Origin: Micromonospora noduli
Lineage (GTDB): Bacteria > Actinomycetota > Actinomycetes > Mycobacteriales > Micromonosporaceae
Assembly: GCF_003264365.1 (NCBI RefSeq)
Contig: NZ_PYAK01000002.1
Location: 124,001-188,000, forward strand
DNA length: 64,000 nucleotides
Reading direction: 5' to 3'
The stretch's first letter is position 1, and each line of letters starts with the position of its first letter. The position numbers and the translations under genes were made by a program. The notes beneath the pieces were generated by a model. It had not been told where the DNA came from. It did not search any database and saw only the letters and a program-made list of their open reading frames with translations. This document shows positions 62,792 through 64,000 of the stretch, one piece after another.

Positions 62792-63900
62792 CGCGTCGCC
62801 CCCGGGGCGTCCGCGAGCCGGTCGGGTTGCGTCGACGCGTCGGCGGGATAGACGAGCAGCCGCTGCGGGTCGACGGCGAGCTTGACCTGGTCGCCGGGCG
62901 CGATCCGCTGCTCGGTCCGCAGGTGCAGCAGCAGTCCGGTGTCGGTACGGGCCTCGGCCGCCAACTCGCGGCCCTGGTACTCCACCACCTCGACCGTCGC
63001 CGACATGGCGTTGCGGGTCTCGCCGGGCCCGTCGACGCGGATGTCCTCGGGGCGTACCGCGACCACCGCCTCCGCCCCTGGCTGGAGGCCCCCCACCACC
63101 TCACCGAGCAGGCGATGACCGGACGACTCGACGGTGGCCCGGGCGCCTTCGGACTGCTCCACCCGCCCCCGCCACAGGTTGCGGTAGCCCATGAAGTCGG
63201 CGACGTGCCAGTTCGCCGGTCGGGTGTGCAGCTCACGCGGCGAGCCGATCTGCTGCACCCGCCCCTCCCGCAGCACCACCAGTCGGTCGGCCAGGGACAG
63301 CGCCTCCTCCTGATCGTGGGTCACGTAGACGGTGGTGAGCCCCAACGACTGGTGCAGCCGGCGGATCTCGGTCCGCATCTCCAGGCGCAGTTTGGCGTCG
63401 AGGTTGCTCAACGGCTCGTCCATCAACACCAGGGACGGCTCGAACACGACGGCACGGGCGATGGCGACGCGTTGCTGCTGGCCACCCGAGAGCTGGCCGG
63501 GCAGCTTGTCGACGTGGTCCTCCAGTCGCACCAGCCGCACCGCCTCCGCCGTACGCCGGCGCGTCTCCTCCTTGGGCAGCCGCCGCATGCGCAGTCCGAA
63601 GGCGATGTTCGCCCGGACCGTCAGGTGCGGAAAGAGGGCGTAGCTCTGGAACACCATGCCGAAGCCGCGCCGCTCCGGTGGGAGCGTGTCGATACGGCGC
63701 TCGTCCTGCCAGATGCTCCCCTGCGTCAACGGCAGCAGCCCGGCCAGGCAGTTCAACGCCGTCGACTTGCCGCAGCCGGACGGGCCGAGCAGGGCGATGA
63801 ACTCCCCCGCCTCGATCGTCAGGTCCAGCTCGGTGAGCGCGGCCTGGCCACCGAACCGGCGGGACACCCCGTCCAGCCGCAGCTGGGTGAAGGCGCTCAT
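62788..63900 (-). CDS. ABC transporter ATP-binding protein with TOBE domain (PotA/UgpC type)
   Basis: 370 residues. Walker A GPSGCGKST, Q-loop VFQSYALFPHLTVRAN, signature [15 protein letters not shown], Walker B LVLMDEPLSNLDAKLR, switch His YVTHDQEEALSLADR. The C-terminal ~120 residues form TOBE-like regulatory domains (VVAVRPEDIRVDGPGE, VEVVEYQGRELAAEA), as in PotA, FbpC and PhnT. It energises import of a substrate captured by the binding protein encoded immediately upstream, whose stop codon overlaps this start. Confidence 0.95.
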   Translation of the reverse strand: MSAFTQLRLDGVSRRFGGQAALTELDLTIEAGEFIALLGPSGCGKSTALNCLAGLLPLTQGSIWQDERRIDTLPPERRGFGMVFQSYALFPHLTVRANIAFGLRMRRLPKEETRRRTAEAVRLVRLEDHVDKLPGQLSGGQQQRVAIARAVVFEPSLVLMDEPLSNLDAKLRLEMRTEIRRLHQSLGLTTVYVTHDQEEALSLADRLVVLREGRVQQIGSPRELHTRPANWHVADFMGYRNLWRGRVEQSEGARATVESSGHRLLGEVVGGLQPGAEAVVAVRPEDIRVDGPGETRNAMSATVEVVEYQGRELAAEARTDTGLLLHLRTEQRIAPGDQVKLAVDPQRLLVYPADASTQPDRLADAPGATR

Positions 63901-64000
63901 CCCTGCTTGACCTTGCCGCCGCCGATCTCGCGGTCCCAGCGGCTGAACGCCGCCACCAGGCTCTTCGCGTCGAGCGGGACCTCGGTCGGGTTTCCGGCGA
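63897..64000 (-). CDS. ABC transporter substrate-binding protein, C-terminal end (partial)
   Basis: Only the last ~34 residues are inside the window; they read NPTEVPLDAKSLVAAFSRW and end in GGGKVKQG. The stop codon overlaps the ATPase start (ATGA), and this position in the operon, together with the motif of a C-terminal helix containing FSRWD, fits an extracellular solute-binding protein (SBP_bac family 1/8). The call relies mainly on the operon context. Confidence 0.65.
   Translation of the reverse strand, partial: AGNPTEVPLDAKSLVAAFSRWDREIGGGKVKQG

Overview
The window reads as a piece of chromosome from a high-GC filamentous actinomycete. Three things point to Micromonosporaceae, probably Micromonospora or a close relative: about 70% GC with strong third-position bias, many Tat/lipoprotein exports and plant-polysaccharide hydrolases (GH11 xylanase, GH62 arabinofuranosidase), and a furA-katG pair. 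The genus is an inference from gene content; there is no rRNA or marker gene here. I see no tRNA, rRNA, CRISPR array, transposase, integrase or phage gene.

Layout. 1-10.0 kb: end of a siderophore-interacting protein, an unusual Cys4 short-chain dehydrogenase with a UPF0303 partner, an FAD oxidoreductase divergent from a class-C beta-lactamase-like lipoprotein, a secreted lipase, an MFS pump divergent from a ROK regulator, and a MerR regulator. 10.1-14.0 kb: cell-envelope proteins (L,D-transpeptidase, lipoproteins, DUF1996). 14.3-21.8 kb (minus strand): a compact four-gene operon of exported proteins: two-domain multicopper oxidase, a 1312-residue ThuA / sugar-dehydrogenase / PKD / DUF1080 protein, a cupredoxin with Ig-like repeats, and a beta-rich secreted protein. 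The second and third share a homologous C-terminal module. This looks like an extracellular copper-linked sugar oxidation system. 22.1-24.6 kb: polar amino-acid ABC transporter.

25.6-38.8 kb: a polysaccharide locus with five sulfotransferases, two GT4 glycosyltransferases, Wzx flippase, Wzz-type chain-length protein, a Wzy/O-antigen-ligase-like polymerase and a GH-like lipoprotein. The combination predicts a sulfated exopolysaccharide. 39.1-41.8 kb: katG and furA with a FurA-type operator. 42.0-43.6 kb: DGPF protein plus ECF42-type sigma factor. 44.0-50.8 kb: GH11 xylanase, Ser/Thr kinase, GDSL hydrolase, DHFR-like protein, GNAT and GH62, the last behind two LacI-family-type operators. 51-57.8 kb: lipoprotein, OsmC, a membrane-fused multicopper oxidase operon, and a divergent NarL-type two-component system. 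57.9-64 kb: hypothetical protein, methyltransferase, FGGY kinase and a spermidine/iron-type ABC transporter.

Two copies of a 107-bp palindromic element (14.1 and 32.3 kb) and one long perfect hairpin (45.2 kb) sit between convergent genes and may be members of dispersed repeat families. Functions are from motif reading only; no database search was run.
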